Below, in pieces: positions 52,290 through 61,243 of a stretch of DNA of 63,396 bases. Every line of letters begins with the position of its first letter. Position 1 is the stretch's first letter. Origin of the DNA: Acidimicrobiales bacterium (GTDB taxonomy: Bacteria; Actinomycetota; Acidimicrobiia; Acidimicrobiales; Poriferisodalaceae); NCBI GenBank assembly GCA_009843525.1, contig VYDH01000010.1, forward strand, positions 1 through 63,396, given 5' to 3'. The translations under genes were made by a program, and so were the position numbers. The notes beneath the pieces are model-generated. The model was not told the origin of the DNA. It searched no databases and worked only from the letters and a program-made list of their open reading frames with translations.

Positions 52290-53915
52290 TTACATCCGGA
52301 AGACGCCGAACCCATCGGCGCCCTTTACGACGTTGTTGTGGCAGGCGGACAGCGACATCGCGATCACGTCCCGGGTGTCGCGCGGGTCGATGACGCCGTC
52401 ATCGGTGACGCGCCCACTGGCGTAGGGGGCGAGCGACTTCAGCTCGTGATAGTGCTCCACCTGCTCGGTGATCTTGCGGTCGGCTTCCTCGTCGAACTCG
52501 ATGCCACGGCGCATCGCCTGGCCCCGCCGCACGATCGACATGACACCCGCGATCTGCTTGGGCCCCATGATCGCGATCTTGGCTGTCGGCCACAGGTAGG
52601 TGAAGCGGGTGTTGAACGCCCGACCCGACATGCCGTAGTTCCCCGCGCCATAGCTGTTGCCCAGGATGACCGTGATGTGGGGCACCATGGAGTTCGAGAC
52701 GGCGTTGATCATCTTGGAGCCGTTCTTGACGATGCCGCCCTGCTCGAAGTCCTTGCCGACCATGTAGCCGGTGATGTTCTGCAGGAACACCAGCGGGATG
52801 TCCTGCTGGTTGCAGAGCTGGATGAACTGGGTGGCCTTCTCGGAGCTGTCGCTGAACAGCGGGCCGTTGTTGCCCAGGATCCCCACGGGGAAGCCGTGCA
52901 CCGACGCCCAGCCGCAGATGAGCGTGGTGCCGTAGCGGGCCTTGAACTCCTCGAAGCGGGAGCCGTCGGTGATGCGGGCGATCACCTCGCGGCAGTCGAT
53001 CATGGCCTGCAGGTCCCGCGGCATCAGCCCGAGGAGCTCCTCGGGATCGTGCACCGGTGGATCGGCGGGCATGGTGGGACCCGGGCCCAGCTTTCGCCAG
53101 TTCAGGTGCGCCACAACCTCCCGGCAGATGCGCAGCGCATCGGCTTCGTCCTCGGCGAGGTAGTCCGCGAGACCTGAGATCTCGGCGTGCATCTGCGCCC
53201 CGCCGAGCGTCTCGTCGTCGGAGTCTTCGCCGGTGGCCATCTTCACCAGCGGGGGTCCGCCCAGGAAGACCTTGGACTGGTTGCGGATGAAGATGTTGTA
53301 GTCGCTCATGCCGGGCTGGTAGGCACCCCCGGCGGTGGAGCTGCCGAACACCACCGAGATCGAGGGGATCTTCATCTTCGACAGCTCTGTCACGTCATAG
53401 AACAGCCGGCCGGATTCGGCGAAGTGGCTCTCCTGCTCGAGCATCTGGCGCTCAGGGTCGTCGTCGCCGCGCAGGTCGCCGCCCGCCGACTCCACGAACT
53501 GGACATAGGGCATGCGGTTGTCGCGGCAGATCTCGATGGCTCGCATGATCTTGCGGCCGGCGAACACCGTGATGGCCCCGCCGAGCACGGTCGGGTCGTT
53601 GCCTTCGATCATGCACTCGACGCCGTTCACGACGCCGATCCCCATCACCAACCCGCCGCCGACCGCGTAGTTCGAGCAGTAGCCGGCCAGCGAGCTGATC
53701 TCGAAGAACGGCGAGTCGCGGTCGAGCACCATGGCAATGCGTTCGCGCACGGGCATCTTGTCCCGGCTGCGCATGCGTGCCATGGCCCGTGGCCCGCCGC
53801 CGTCTGCAGCCTGCTGCTGCAGCTCGTCGAGTTCGCCCAGCTGGGTGCGCATGTCGTCGCAGTTCTTGGCGAACCAATCAGCGGAGGTGTCGATGTGGGA
53901 TCGCAGTACTGGCAT
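52290..53915 (-). CDS. Acyl-CoA carboxyltransferase beta subunit (propionyl/methylcrotonyl-CoA carboxylase-like)
   Basis: 541 residues with the two crotonase-like halves of carboxyltransferases. First half: ARMRSRDKMPVRERIAMVLD, YAVGGGLVMGIGVVNGVECMI, then SVVFGSSTAGGAYQPGMSDY. Second half: CGWASVHGFPVGILGNNGPLFSDSSEKATQFIQLCNQQDIPLVFLQNITGYMVG and VILGNSYGAGNYGMSGRAF. The ITGYMVG block and GAGNYGM are those of the methylcrotonyl/geranyl-CoA carboxylase branch, so a branched or unsaturated acyl-CoA is likelier than acetyl-CoA. GGGAG precedes the ATG. It is the first gene of the carboxylase unit and divergent from an esterase. Confidence 0.92.
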   Translation of the reverse strand: MPVLRSHIDTSADWFAKNCDDMRTQLGELDELQQQAADGGGPRAMARMRSRDKMPVRERIAMVLDRDSPFFEISSLAGYCSNYAVGGGLVMGIGVVNGVECMIEGNDPTVLGGAITVFAGRKIMRAIEICRDNRMPYVQFVESAGGDLRGDDDPERQMLEQESHFAESGRLFYDVTELSKMKIPSISVVFGSSTAGGAYQPGMSDYNIFIRNQSKVFLGGPPLVKMATGEDSDDETLGGAQMHAEISGLADYLAEDEADALRICREVVAHLNWRKLGPGPTMPADPPVHDPEELLGLMPRDLQAMIDCREVIARITDGSRFEEFKARYGTTLICGWASVHGFPVGILGNNGPLFSDSSEKATQFIQLCNQQDIPLVFLQNITGYMVGKDFEQGGIVKNGSKMINAVSNSMVPHITVILGNSYGAGNYGMSGRAFNTRFTYLWPTAKIAIMGPKQIAGVMSIVRRGQAMRRGIEFDEEADRKITEQVEHYHELKSLAPYASGRVTDDGVIDPRDTRDVIAMSLSACHNNVVKGADGFGVFRM

Positions 53916-54052
53916 GTGACTCCCGCGTAACGGCCGTGCGCACGTTCTGTGCCGCCAGCCCGGTCGAAGCTACGGCGCGAACGCCCGAAGTCTGCATGAC
54001 GCGCTAGGCGAATGCTCGCTGTGTCGGCCTGACGATCATCAGCCTCCGCCAA

Positions 54053-54058
54053 TAGCAT
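54053..54058 (+). promoter_or_regulatory. Putative -10 box (TAGCAT), leaderless
   Basis: TAGCAT lies 7 nt before the GTG at 54066. Confidence 0.4.
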
Positions 54059-54065
54059 CCCGGCC

Positions 54066-54863
54066 GTGGCTGACTCGGGTGCGTGGCCGATCGACACGCA
54101 CATCCTCCAACGGCGCGATGTCGATCGCAGTTACCAGTTGTGGGTGGCACTGCCCATGGGCTACCGGCCTGACGCCTCCGACCCCTACCCGCTCGTCGTC
54201 TGCTGCGATGCGCCCTGGACGTTCGGCACCGCAGTGGACACCACCCGGATCCTGTCGATGTCGCGGGAAACGCCGCGCTGCGTGGTCGCCGGCATCGCGC
54301 ACGACACCGCGGACATGCGCGAGATGCTCGACCTGCGCGCGGTCGACTACACGGTGACGCCCGCCGAGGCACCGCCGATGACCGGCATCCGGGTGCCCGC
54401 CGCCGAGACCGGCCAGGCCGAGCCCTTCCGCCAGTGGCTCGCCAGCGATGTGATGCCGCTGCTGTACGACCGGTACCACGTCGGCGAGCCGACCTATGTC
54501 GGCCATTCGTTCACCGCGCTGTTCGGCCTGCATGTGCTGTTCAACGCGCCCGACATGTTCGCTCGCTACCTGCTGGCCAGCCCGTCGGTGTGGTGGGACC
54601 GAGAAGAACAAGGCGACGGGGTGATGTTCCGGCTCGAAGCCGAGCACGCCGAGGAGGGCGGCGACCCTGCCGTCAAGGTGTTCATGTCGATGGGGGAGCA
54701 CGAGACCGACGAGTACTCGCCCCAGGCCAAGTTCTGGGACCAGTTCTCGGCCCGCGGTTACCGCAACATCGATGCGACCTGGCACGTGTTCCCGGGCGAG
54801 AACCACAACACCGTCGTCGGATCGGCCGTGAGCAGGGGCCTGCGGACCCTCTACGCCGACTGA
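54066..54863 (+). CDS. Alpha/beta-hydrolase, esterase D-like family
   Basis: 265 residues. The protein resembles siderophore/enterochelin esterase-like hydrolases: the N-terminal strand DRSYQLWVALPMGYRPD, PYPLVVCCDAPWTFGTAVD, then the nucleophile elbow YVGHSFTALFGLH, acid region MGEHETDEYSP and the His in PGENHNTVV. No signal peptide, so it is cytoplasmic. It starts with GTG behind a TAGCAT box and is transcribed away from the carboxylase genes. Confidence 0.85.
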   Translation: MADSGAWPIDTHILQRRDVDRSYQLWVALPMGYRPDASDPYPLVVCCDAPWTFGTAVDTTRILSMSRETPRCVVAGIAHDTADMREMLDLRAVDYTVTPAEAPPMTGIRVPAAETGQAEPFRQWLASDVMPLLYDRYHVGEPTYVGHSFTALFGLHVLFNAPDMFARYLLASPSVWWDREEQGDGVMFRLEAEHAEEGGDPAVKVFMSMGEHETDEYSPQAKFWDQFSARGYRNIDATWHVFPGENHNTVVGSAVSRGLRTLYAD

Positions 54864-54924
54864 GGGGTTTCTGACGCTCTAAGTTCGCGTGATTGCGAGC
54901 GGGAACGCAGAAGGCGACGGGGGA

Positions 54925-56073
54925 ATGGCGCTCACAGCACCACAAGCCGATGACGCAGACGCGTCTGACGACCTAGCCGTCAGCCGGCTGGCGCGCTTGA
55001 TGCGCCCATTCGTGGGTGTCGCTGTGCCGGCGACGGCGGCGATCGCTGCGCTGCTCGTGGGCGCGGTGATGCTCCTCTCCTTCGGCGCGAACCCGCTCGT
55101 GGCGTACGGGGAACTCATCACCGGCGCGTTCGGCAGTGCTGACAATCTCGCCGACACCGCTGTGCGGGCGATGCCGCTGGCCCTCGTCGGCGTCGGCATC
55201 TGCATCGCGTTCCGCACCGATGTCATCAATATCGGCGGCGAAGGCCAGATCATCCTGGGCGCCATCGCTGCGACGGTGACCTCGATGGCATTCGACGATG
55301 TGCCCCGCGCGCTGCTGGTGCCCATGGTGATCGTCGCGGGAGCGATCGGCGGCGGCTTCTGGGGTGCGATTCCCGGTGCGCTCAAGGCCTATGCGGGCGT
55401 CAACGAGATCCTCTCCACCATCATGATGAACCTCGTTGCGTTTCACCTCCTGAGCTTCTTGCTGCAGGATCTGCTGATCGAGCCCGGCGAGATCAAGATC
55501 CAGCAGACACGCCGGCTCAGCCCCAACGCCGACCTGCCGCTGCTGCCCGGCGGGACCCGGCTGCACATCGGTGTACTCGTCGCGATCCTGGTGGCGGTCC
55601 TGGGCTACCTGCTGCTGTTCCGCAGTGCGCTGGGCATGCGATTGCGGGCTGTCGGGCACAACCCTGACGCTTCTCAGTACGCAGGCATGGCGGTGCGCAA
55701 GAGCGTCACGCAAGCGCTGGCGTTCAGCGGGGCTTGCTGCGGCATCGCCGGCGCAGTCTTGGTGTTCGGCAGCGAATCGCACCGGCTCATCGGTGAAGGC
55801 GGCGCTGCCGCATTCACCCAGAACGCCGGCTTCAACGGCATCGTGGCGGCACTGTTCGGCGCACTGCACCCGATCTTCACGGTGCCGGCGTCGTTCCTGT
55901 TCGGCGGCATGCTCACCGGCGGCAGCGACATGCAGCGAGCCACCCAGGTGCCTGCCGCATTGGTGGTGGCGCTGAACGGCGTGGTCGTGGTGTTCGTGGT
56001 GGGCAGCCTGCGATTGCGAGACTGGCTCAGGACGTGGGCAGGCGAGGTCTCGAGCTATGGGGGTCGGGCATGA
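54925..56073 (+). CDS. BMP-type ABC transporter permease 1
   Basis: 382 residues from the ATG chosen; a GTG at 54889 would add 12. Ten or so membrane spans. The block FRTDVINIGGEGQIILGAIAATV and NEILSTIMMNLVAFHLLSFLL are hallmarks of nucleoside-type (BmpB/NupP) permeases of the BPD_transp_2 family, as is RAVGHNPDASQYAGMAVRKSV. It forms the channel with the next permease, whose ATG overlaps its stop by 4 nt. A TAAGTT sequence at 54880 is too close to the GTG for leaderless use but could give a short leader for the ATG. Confidence 0.9.
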   Translation: MALTAPQADDADASDDLAVSRLARLMRPFVGVAVPATAAIAALLVGAVMLLSFGANPLVAYGELITGAFGSADNLADTAVRAMPLALVGVGICIAFRTDVINIGGEGQIILGAIAATVTSMAFDDVPRALLVPMVIVAGAIGGGFWGAIPGALKAYAGVNEILSTIMMNLVAFHLLSFLLQDLLIEPGEIKIQQTRRLSPNADLPLLPGGTRLHIGVLVAILVAVLGYLLLFRSALGMRLRAVGHNPDASQYAGMAVRKSVTQALAFSGACCGIAGAVLVFGSESHRLIGEGGAAAFTQNAGFNGIVAALFGALHPIFTVPASFLFGGMLTGGSDMQRATQVPAALVVALNGVVVVFVVGSLRLRDWLRTWAGEVSSYGGRA

Positions 56074-57002
56074 GCGACTTCTTCACGGTGAGCGTGCTCG
56101 TGGCCACCCTGGCGTCGGGCATCCGGCTGGCAACCCCGTTTCTGCTGTCAGCGCTGGGCGAGACCATCGGCCAACGATCCGGCGTCCTGAACCTAGGTGT
56201 TGAAGGCGTGATGCTGATCGGCGCCTACGCCGCCTACATCACGGCGCTGCGGACGGGGAGCGTCTTCGCCGGCGTCCTGGCGGCCATCGGTGCCGGTGCG
56301 CTGATGGGCATGGTGTACGCCTTCATCACGGTCGTGATGCACGCCACCCAGGGCATCAGCGGCATCGGCATCTTCCTGTTCGGGCTGGGCTTCACCGATC
56401 TGCTGTTCCGCCAGCAGGTCGGCACGCCGGTGCCGATCGACGGCCTTCGGGGCCTCGACATGGGCGCGCTCTCGGACCTGCCGATAGTGGGGGAGCTGCT
56501 GTTCAGCCACAACATGCTCACCTATGTGGCGTTTGCCCTGGTCCCGGTGGTGTGGTTCGCGATGAATCGGACCACGTTCGGCCTGAACGTGCGGGCCGTG
56601 GGCGAGACGCCCGAAGCAGCCGACACACTGGGCGTGCGAGTCAACGTGGTGCGCACGCAGGCGATCATCATCGGCAACGTGATGGCCGGCCTCGCGGGCG
56701 GCACGCTGGCGCTCGACGTCGGCATCTTCCAGCAGAACCTCACCTCGGGGCAGGGGTTCATCGCCGTAGCGCTGGTGTATTTCGGAGCGTGGCGCTCCAG
56801 CGGTGTGATGGCGGGAGGGCTGCTGTTCGGCGTCGTGTCGTCCACCGTGCTGCAGCTCAAGACCCTCGGCATCATCGTCGGTGCCAATTCGACCATCGCC
56901 GCGATGGCGCCGGCGATCCTGACCATCGTGGTGCTCGTGCTCGTCAGCCGTCGCATCGGGGCGCCGTCCGCCCTGACGGTTCCGTTCGAACGAGACAACT
57001 AG
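56070..57002 (+). CDS. BMP-type ABC transporter permease 2
   Basis: 310 residues. LATPFLLSALGETIGQRSGVLNLGVEGVMLIGAYAAYI is the signature start of this permease type, and GLNVRAVGETPEAADTLGVRVNVVR repeats the cytosolic block seen in permease 1. VALVYFGAWRSSGVMAGGLLFG is near the C-terminus. The start at 56070 (MSDFF) overlaps the stop of permease 1 as ATGA; an earlier in-frame ATG at 56034 lies inside that gene. Together they import a nucleoside, purine or similar solute delivered by the lipoprotein at 57179. Confidence 0.92.
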   Translation: MSDFFTVSVLVATLASGIRLATPFLLSALGETIGQRSGVLNLGVEGVMLIGAYAAYITALRTGSVFAGVLAAIGAGALMGMVYAFITVVMHATQGISGIGIFLFGLGFTDLLFRQQVGTPVPIDGLRGLDMGALSDLPIVGELLFSHNMLTYVAFALVPVVWFAMNRTTFGLNVRAVGETPEAADTLGVRVNVVRTQAIIIGNVMAGLAGGTLALDVGIFQQNLTSGQGFIAVALVYFGAWRSSGVMAGGLLFGVVSSTVLQLKTLGIIVGANSTIAAMAPAILTIVVLVLVSRRIGAPSALTVPFERDN

Positions 57003-57178
57003 CAATGGGCCGCACTTGCTGCGGACACGGGGCCGCGCCCTGCCCTGCTCCCCGAAGTGCATCGCGGCCGTGTGCGTTCGCCTAGCATCGCCGGCAGGCC
57101 CGGGGCCCGCTGAATGGCAGCGCAGCGCGCAGAACCAGCGAGAGTCCGTGGCTGGGCAGATCAGGGAGGATCTCCGCA

Positions 57179-58279
57179 ATGTTCACCAAACGCTTGACCA
57201 AGCTGCTGCTCCTGCTGGCAGCGTTCGCGCTGTTCGCTGCAGCCTGCGGCGACGACGACGATGGCGACGCCATGACGACTCAGGAAACCTCTGCGCCGGC
57301 TGCGGCGGATGAGGACATGGCCGAAGACGACATGGCTGACGAGGACATGGCCGAAGACGACATGGCGGCCGATGAGGACATGGCGGATCCGATCCGCATC
57401 GCAATCGTTGCGCCGAGCGCCAGCAACGACTTGGCGTTCACCCAGAGCATGGTCGACGCGGTGAACGCGATTGCGGCGGACCGCGAGGTCGAGATCGCTG
57501 TCACAGATGGCACTTTCATCGTGGAGGAAGCGGCAGCGGCGATCCGTGGCTACGCCGAGGACGGGTTCGACTTGGTGATTGCCCATGGCAGCCAGTACGG
57601 CGGTCCGCTTGAGGGCATAGCGCCGGACTTCCCCGACACCTCGTTCGCATGGGGCACCGCTGTCGACACCAAGGGCCTGCCCAACATCTTCGCTTACACC
57701 GTGCGGTCTGATGAGGGCGGCTACGTGTCGGGCACGGTGGCCGCTCAGATCAGTCAGTCCGGCGTGGTCGGCGTGATCGGCCCGATTGAGGTCGGCGACG
57801 CCAAGCTCTATGTCGACGGATTCGCAGCCGGTGTGGCGGCAGCCGATTCATCGGTAACGACCAACATCGTGTACACAGATTCCTTCAGCGATGTCGCGCT
57901 TGCAGCGGAAGCAGCGAACGCGCACATCGGCAATGGCGCTGATGTCTTGACCGGTTCCGCGCAGATGGTCGTGGGCGCCACCGGCGTGGCTGCCGAACAC
58001 GGCGACGTGGCTTGGTTCGGCACTCAGGCCAATCAGACTGCGCTCGGGGAGGACTTCGTGGTCGCCTCGCAGGTGTACCACTGGGAAGTGCTGCTGGCCG
58101 AGATGATCGACAAGATCGAAGCCGGCACGCTCGGTGGTGAGGTGATGACCGCCACGCTCGCCAATGGCGGCATCGTGATCGAGTTCAACGACGGCTACGG
58201 CCTCGACGCCGGGATCCAAGAGGCGGCGGAGGCAACCATCGCCGGCATCGTCGACGGCTCGATCTCGACCGGCCAGTAG
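57179..58279 (+). CDS. BMP family ABC transporter substrate-binding lipoprotein
   Basis: 366 residues. The lipobox LFAAAC gives lipidated C23, then CGDDDDGD and a highly acidic linker built from repeated DEDMAEDDMA units (to about 69). The BMP/Med fold follows: IRIAIVAPSASNDLAFTQSMVDAVN, DGFDLVIAHGSQYGGPLEGIAPDFPDTSFAWG, VGVIGPIEVGDAKLYVDGFAAGV and DVAWFGTQANQ. Family members bind nucleosides, purines or lipid-like ligands. GGGAGG precedes the ATG. It lies after the permeases and before the ATPase, an unusual gene order. Confidence 0.92.
   Translation: MFTKRLTKLLLLLAAFALFAAACGDDDDGDAMTTQETSAPAAADEDMAEDDMADEDMAEDDMAADEDMADPIRIAIVAPSASNDLAFTQSMVDAVNAIAADREVEIAVTDGTFIVEEAAAAIRGYAEDGFDLVIAHGSQYGGPLEGIAPDFPDTSFAWGTAVDTKGLPNIFAYTVRSDEGGYVSGTVAAQISQSGVVGVIGPIEVGDAKLYVDGFAAGVAAADSSVTTNIVYTDSFSDVALAAEAANAHIGNGADVLTGSAQMVVGATGVAAEHGDVAWFGTQANQTALGEDFVVASQVYHWEVLLAEMIDKIEAGTLGGEVMTATLANGGIVIEFNDGYGLDAGIQEAAEATIAGIVDGSISTGQ
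57311..57370 (+). repeat. Two 30-bp tandem units in the BMP linker
   Basis: Two in-frame 30-bp units, 28 of 30 bases identical, encode DEDMAEDDMA-like decapeptides; a partial third unit follows at about 57374. Length change would alter only the linker, in steps of ten residues. Confidence 0.8.
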
Positions 58280-58361
58280 GCAAGGTCACATTGAACGGCC
58301 AGCACGGACGAGCTGAACCAGCCGAGCAGGCCTCGCAGGTCTGATCGGCAGCACGCTGCGT

Positions 58362-59942
58362 ATGGCCGAGCAAACACACAACACGGCAGCCGGGGCCACG
58401 GCAGCAGGCCGGGCCCCGGCTTCGCCGATGCTGGAGATGACCGGCATCACCAAGCGTTTCCCAGGCGTTGTCGCGAATGAGAACGTCGATCTGGTCGTGC
58501 AGCCCGGCGAGGTGCACACCCTGCTGGGGGAGAATGGCGCCGGCAAGAGCACGCTGGTGAAGATCCTCTACGGCCTGTACCGGCCCGACGAGGGCGAGAT
58601 CAAGATCCAGGGAGCGCCGGTCGAGATTCCCTCTCCGGCTGCCGCGATCGACCACGGGATCGGCATGATCCACCAGCACTTCATGCTGGTCCCGACGCTG
58701 ACAGTGGCCGAGAACGTGGCGTTGGGCCTGCACGGGCGCCGAGGCCTGGCGGACATGGGTCCGGTGCGACGGCGGCTGATGGAGGTATCCGAACGTCACG
58801 GGCTCGCCATCGACCCCGATGCGTACATCTGGCAGCTCGCCGTCGGCGAGCGCCAGCGGGCGGAGATTCTCAAGGCGCTCTACCGGGAAGCGCAGCTCCT
58901 GGTGCTCGATGAGCCGACGGCGGTGCTGACGCCTCCCGAAGTCGAGGATCTGTTCGCCACGCTGCGATCGCTGACCGACGAGGGTCGCGGTCTTATCTTC
59001 ATCTCCCACAAGCTGGCTGAGGTCATGGTCATCTCCGACCAGATCACGGTGCTGCGAGACGGCTTGGTCGTGGGGCGTACCACGCCCGCGCAGACCACCC
59101 GCGAAGGGCTGGCATCGATGATGGTCGGGCGGGAGGTGAAGCTGGGACGCGAGGTGCCCGACCAGGACACCGGCGACCGGCGCCTGGTCGTGGATCGCCT
59201 GCATGTCCGCGGCGACCGGGGGAACATCTCGCTCGACGACTTTTCCGTGCACGTGGCGAGCGGAGAAATCGTCGGCATCGCCGGCGTGTCGGGCAACGGG
59301 CAGCGCGAGTTGGCCGAAGCGATCTTCGGCCTGCGACCCATCGAGTCCGGCACTGTGCAGGTTCGCGGCGAGACCATCGCCGCACCGTCGCCGAAGCGGG
59401 TGCGCCGGCGCGGCGTGGCGTTCGTGCCCGAGGAACGCATGCGCCACGGCGCCGTCGGCGAGATGAGCGTGTCGGAGAACCTGATGCTCGTCGACTATCA
59501 CAAGCCGCCCTTCGCCCGCGCCGGGCTGCTCCAGTTCGGAACGATTGCTGAGCGCTGCTGGGAGTTGGTGCGCCGATTCACGGTCAAGACGCCGGCCCTG
59601 AGCACCGAGACCTCGCACCTGTCGGGCGGCAACATCCAGAAGGTCGTCATCGCCCGCGAGTTCTCGGCCGACGCCGATGTGCTCGTGGTGGCCCAGCCGA
59701 CCCGCGGGATCGATATTGGCGCAGCGGAGTACGTGCACGAGCGCCTGCTGGAAAAGCGCGCTGCCGGTGCCGCGATCCTGCTCATCACCGAAGATCTCGA
59801 CGAGGCCCTGCAGCTCTCGGATCGGGTTGTCGTGCTCTTCGAAGGCCAAGCCATGTGCGATCTGCCTCGCTCGGAGGCCACCACCGACCGCGTCGGCCTG
59901 CTCATGACCGGTGTCAGCGAGGGGGCTCCAGCGCCCGCCTGA
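58362..59942 (+). CDS. BMP-type ABC transporter ATP-binding protein (two ATPase domains)
   Basis: 526 residues with tandem ABC cassettes, as in sugar and nucleoside importers. Cassette 1: Walker A GENGAGKSTL, Q-loop around MIHQHFMLV, signature-like LAVGERQRAEILKAL, Walker B LLVLDEPTAVL. Cassette 2: Walker A is degenerate (GVSGNGQREL, no GKS/T), signature LSGGNIQKVVIARE, Walker B region VLVVAQPTRGIDIG with Gln in place of Glu. So cassette 1 probably hydrolyses ATP and cassette 2 is structural, normal for this family. It completes the importer of 54925-58279. Confidence 0.93.
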   Translation: MAEQTHNTAAGATAAGRAPASPMLEMTGITKRFPGVVANENVDLVVQPGEVHTLLGENGAGKSTLVKILYGLYRPDEGEIKIQGAPVEIPSPAAAIDHGIGMIHQHFMLVPTLTVAENVALGLHGRRGLADMGPVRRRLMEVSERHGLAIDPDAYIWQLAVGERQRAEILKALYREAQLLVLDEPTAVLTPPEVEDLFATLRSLTDEGRGLIFISHKLAEVMVISDQITVLRDGLVVGRTTPAQTTREGLASMMVGREVKLGREVPDQDTGDRRLVVDRLHVRGDRGNISLDDFSVHVASGEIVGIAGVSGNGQRELAEAIFGLRPIESGTVQVRGETIAAPSPKRVRRRGVAFVPEERMRHGAVGEMSVSENLMLVDYHKPPFARAGLLQFGTIAERCWELVRRFTVKTPALSTETSHLSGGNIQKVVIAREFSADADVLVVAQPTRGIDIGAAEYVHERLLEKRAAGAAILLITEDLDEALQLSDRVVVLFEGQAMCDLPRSEATTDRVGLLMTGVSEGAPAPA

Positions 59943-60022
59943 TCGTTGAGCGCCGGGCCTCGGGGGTGGGGCAGAATGGGCGCACAGGGATGTCGCACCT
60001 GAATGATGGGGGAGGCTGTGAC

Positions 60023-61189
60023 ATGACGGTGACCGAGACCACTTCCGCGACCCAGGACCGCAGCCGCGGACCCAAGCCGGCCAACGGCAAGGTGCCGGTA
60101 TACGACGCGGATGCGCACATCGCCGAGCCGACGTCGGTGTGGGAGGAGTACGCCGATCCCAAGTACCGGGATCTGATCGCGCAGTGCCGGATCATGGGTG
60201 ACGGCAGCGACGCCATGTTCGTCGAGGGCAAGAGGCTGCGCAACGGCATCGCGCCGGCCTGCATCCCGCACGCGTACGGCACCGACGTCACCTGGGACGA
60301 CATCGTGCCTGGCAGCTACGACCCGGCCGCTCGCTTGTCGGTGATGGACGACGAGGGCCTCGACGCGGCGCTGATGTTCCCGTCGCTCATGCTGATCTCG
60401 GGCGACATCAACGACCCAGACATCGCCGTCGAGAATGCCCGTGCCTACAACCGCTGGATGACCGACTTCTGCTCGGAAAACCCGAACCGGCTCTTCGGTA
60501 TGGGCGTCTGCCCGCTGCAGTCGGTTGACGGAGCGGTCGCGGTGATCGAAGAAGTGGCGAATGCCGGGCTGACCGGCATCACGTTCCGGCCCGAGCGGTA
60601 TCACGGGATGGAGCTGTTCTCCGACGAGATGAACCGCGTCTGGTCGGCGGCCGAGCACCACGACCTGACCGTCGGCATCCACGGCAGCTTCGGCTCGAGC
60701 ATGCCGAGCTTCGCCAAGACCCGCTACGAGAACCAGTTCTACGTCCACATGGTGTGCCACCCGTTCGAGCAGATGGCCTCGGTGATGGAGATGGTGGCCT
60801 CCGGCGTGCTCGACGACCACCCCATGCTGCGGGTGGGCTTCTTCGAGTCGGGCCTGGGCTGGCTGCCCTACTGGCTCGACCGTCTGGATGAGCACAAGGA
60901 GGCCATGGGCCACCTCGTGCCTCGGCTCAAGCGCGATCCCACGGAGATCTTCTCCGAGCAGTGCTTCGTGACGATGGAGGCTGGCGAGGGCGAGGCCTTC
61001 GAGCAGGTCGCCGCAATGGGCCTGGCACATACGGTCGTCTGGGGCTCGGACTACCCGCACTACGACTGCACGTTCCCCGGCGCGCTGGCCGAACTCAACG
61101 AGACCTTCGAGGGCTTTGACGACGAGGTCAGCGCCCTGCGCGACGAGGTCGTCTACACCAACGCCCGCCGCTTCATGGGGCTCTCGTAG
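60023..61189 (+). CDS. Amidohydrolase family protein (amidohydrolase_2/ACMSD-like)
   Basis: 388 residues. The strand-1 metal site is VYDADAHIAEPTSVWEEYAD (Asp-x-His followed by Glu, as in many actinobacterial members), the middle His lies in HGSFGSS and the strand-8 Asp is in VVWGSDYPHYDCTFPGAL. NARRFMGLS ends the protein. Members hydrolyse or decarboxylate aromatic-type acids. GGGGGAGG at 60007-60014 fixes the start at 60023. In contrast to the relative at 43466-44347 the catalytic residues are kept. Confidence 0.88.
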   Translation: MTVTETTSATQDRSRGPKPANGKVPVYDADAHIAEPTSVWEEYADPKYRDLIAQCRIMGDGSDAMFVEGKRLRNGIAPACIPHAYGTDVTWDDIVPGSYDPAARLSVMDDEGLDAALMFPSLMLISGDINDPDIAVENARAYNRWMTDFCSENPNRLFGMGVCPLQSVDGAVAVIEEVANAGLTGITFRPERYHGMELFSDEMNRVWSAAEHHDLTVGIHGSFGSSMPSFAKTRYENQFYVHMVCHPFEQMASVMEMVASGVLDDHPMLRVGFFESGLGWLPYWLDRLDEHKEAMGHLVPRLKRDPTEIFSEQCFVTMEAGEGEAFEQVAAMGLAHTVVWGSDYPHYDCTFPGALAELNETFEGFDDEVSALRDEVVYTNARRFMGLS

Positions 61190-61196
61190 CCCCATG
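61174..61196. terminator. 9-bp hairpin over the amidohydrolase stop codon
   Basis: CATGGGGCT (61174-61182) and AGCCCCATG (61188-61196) pair perfectly around CTCGT. The site covers the stop codon between convergent genes ending at 61189 and 61244, so it may end transcription from both sides. No T-run. Confidence 0.45.
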
Positions 61197-61210
61197 AACG
61201 TCGAACACAG

Positions 61211-61231
61211 CATGGGCCTCTCCTAGCCCCA
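61211..61231 (+). repeat. Second copy of the amidohydrolase 3' end
   Basis: A 21-bp stretch matching 61174-61194 at 19 of 21 bases, 37 bp downstream. In frame it also reads Met-Gly-Leu-Ser-stop, and both differences are synonymous. It looks like the tail of a lost tandem paralog. Confidence 0.6.
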
Positions 61232-61243
61232 GACTTCCGACGC

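Noticed and set aside
58185..59849. 554-codon minus-strand frame
   Set aside because: Antisense to the ABC ATPase, which shows Walker and signature motifs; no motif in the minus-strand product.
59498..61213. 571-codon minus-strand frame
   Set aside because: Antisense to the end of the ABC ATPase and to the amidohydrolase; no domain recognised.
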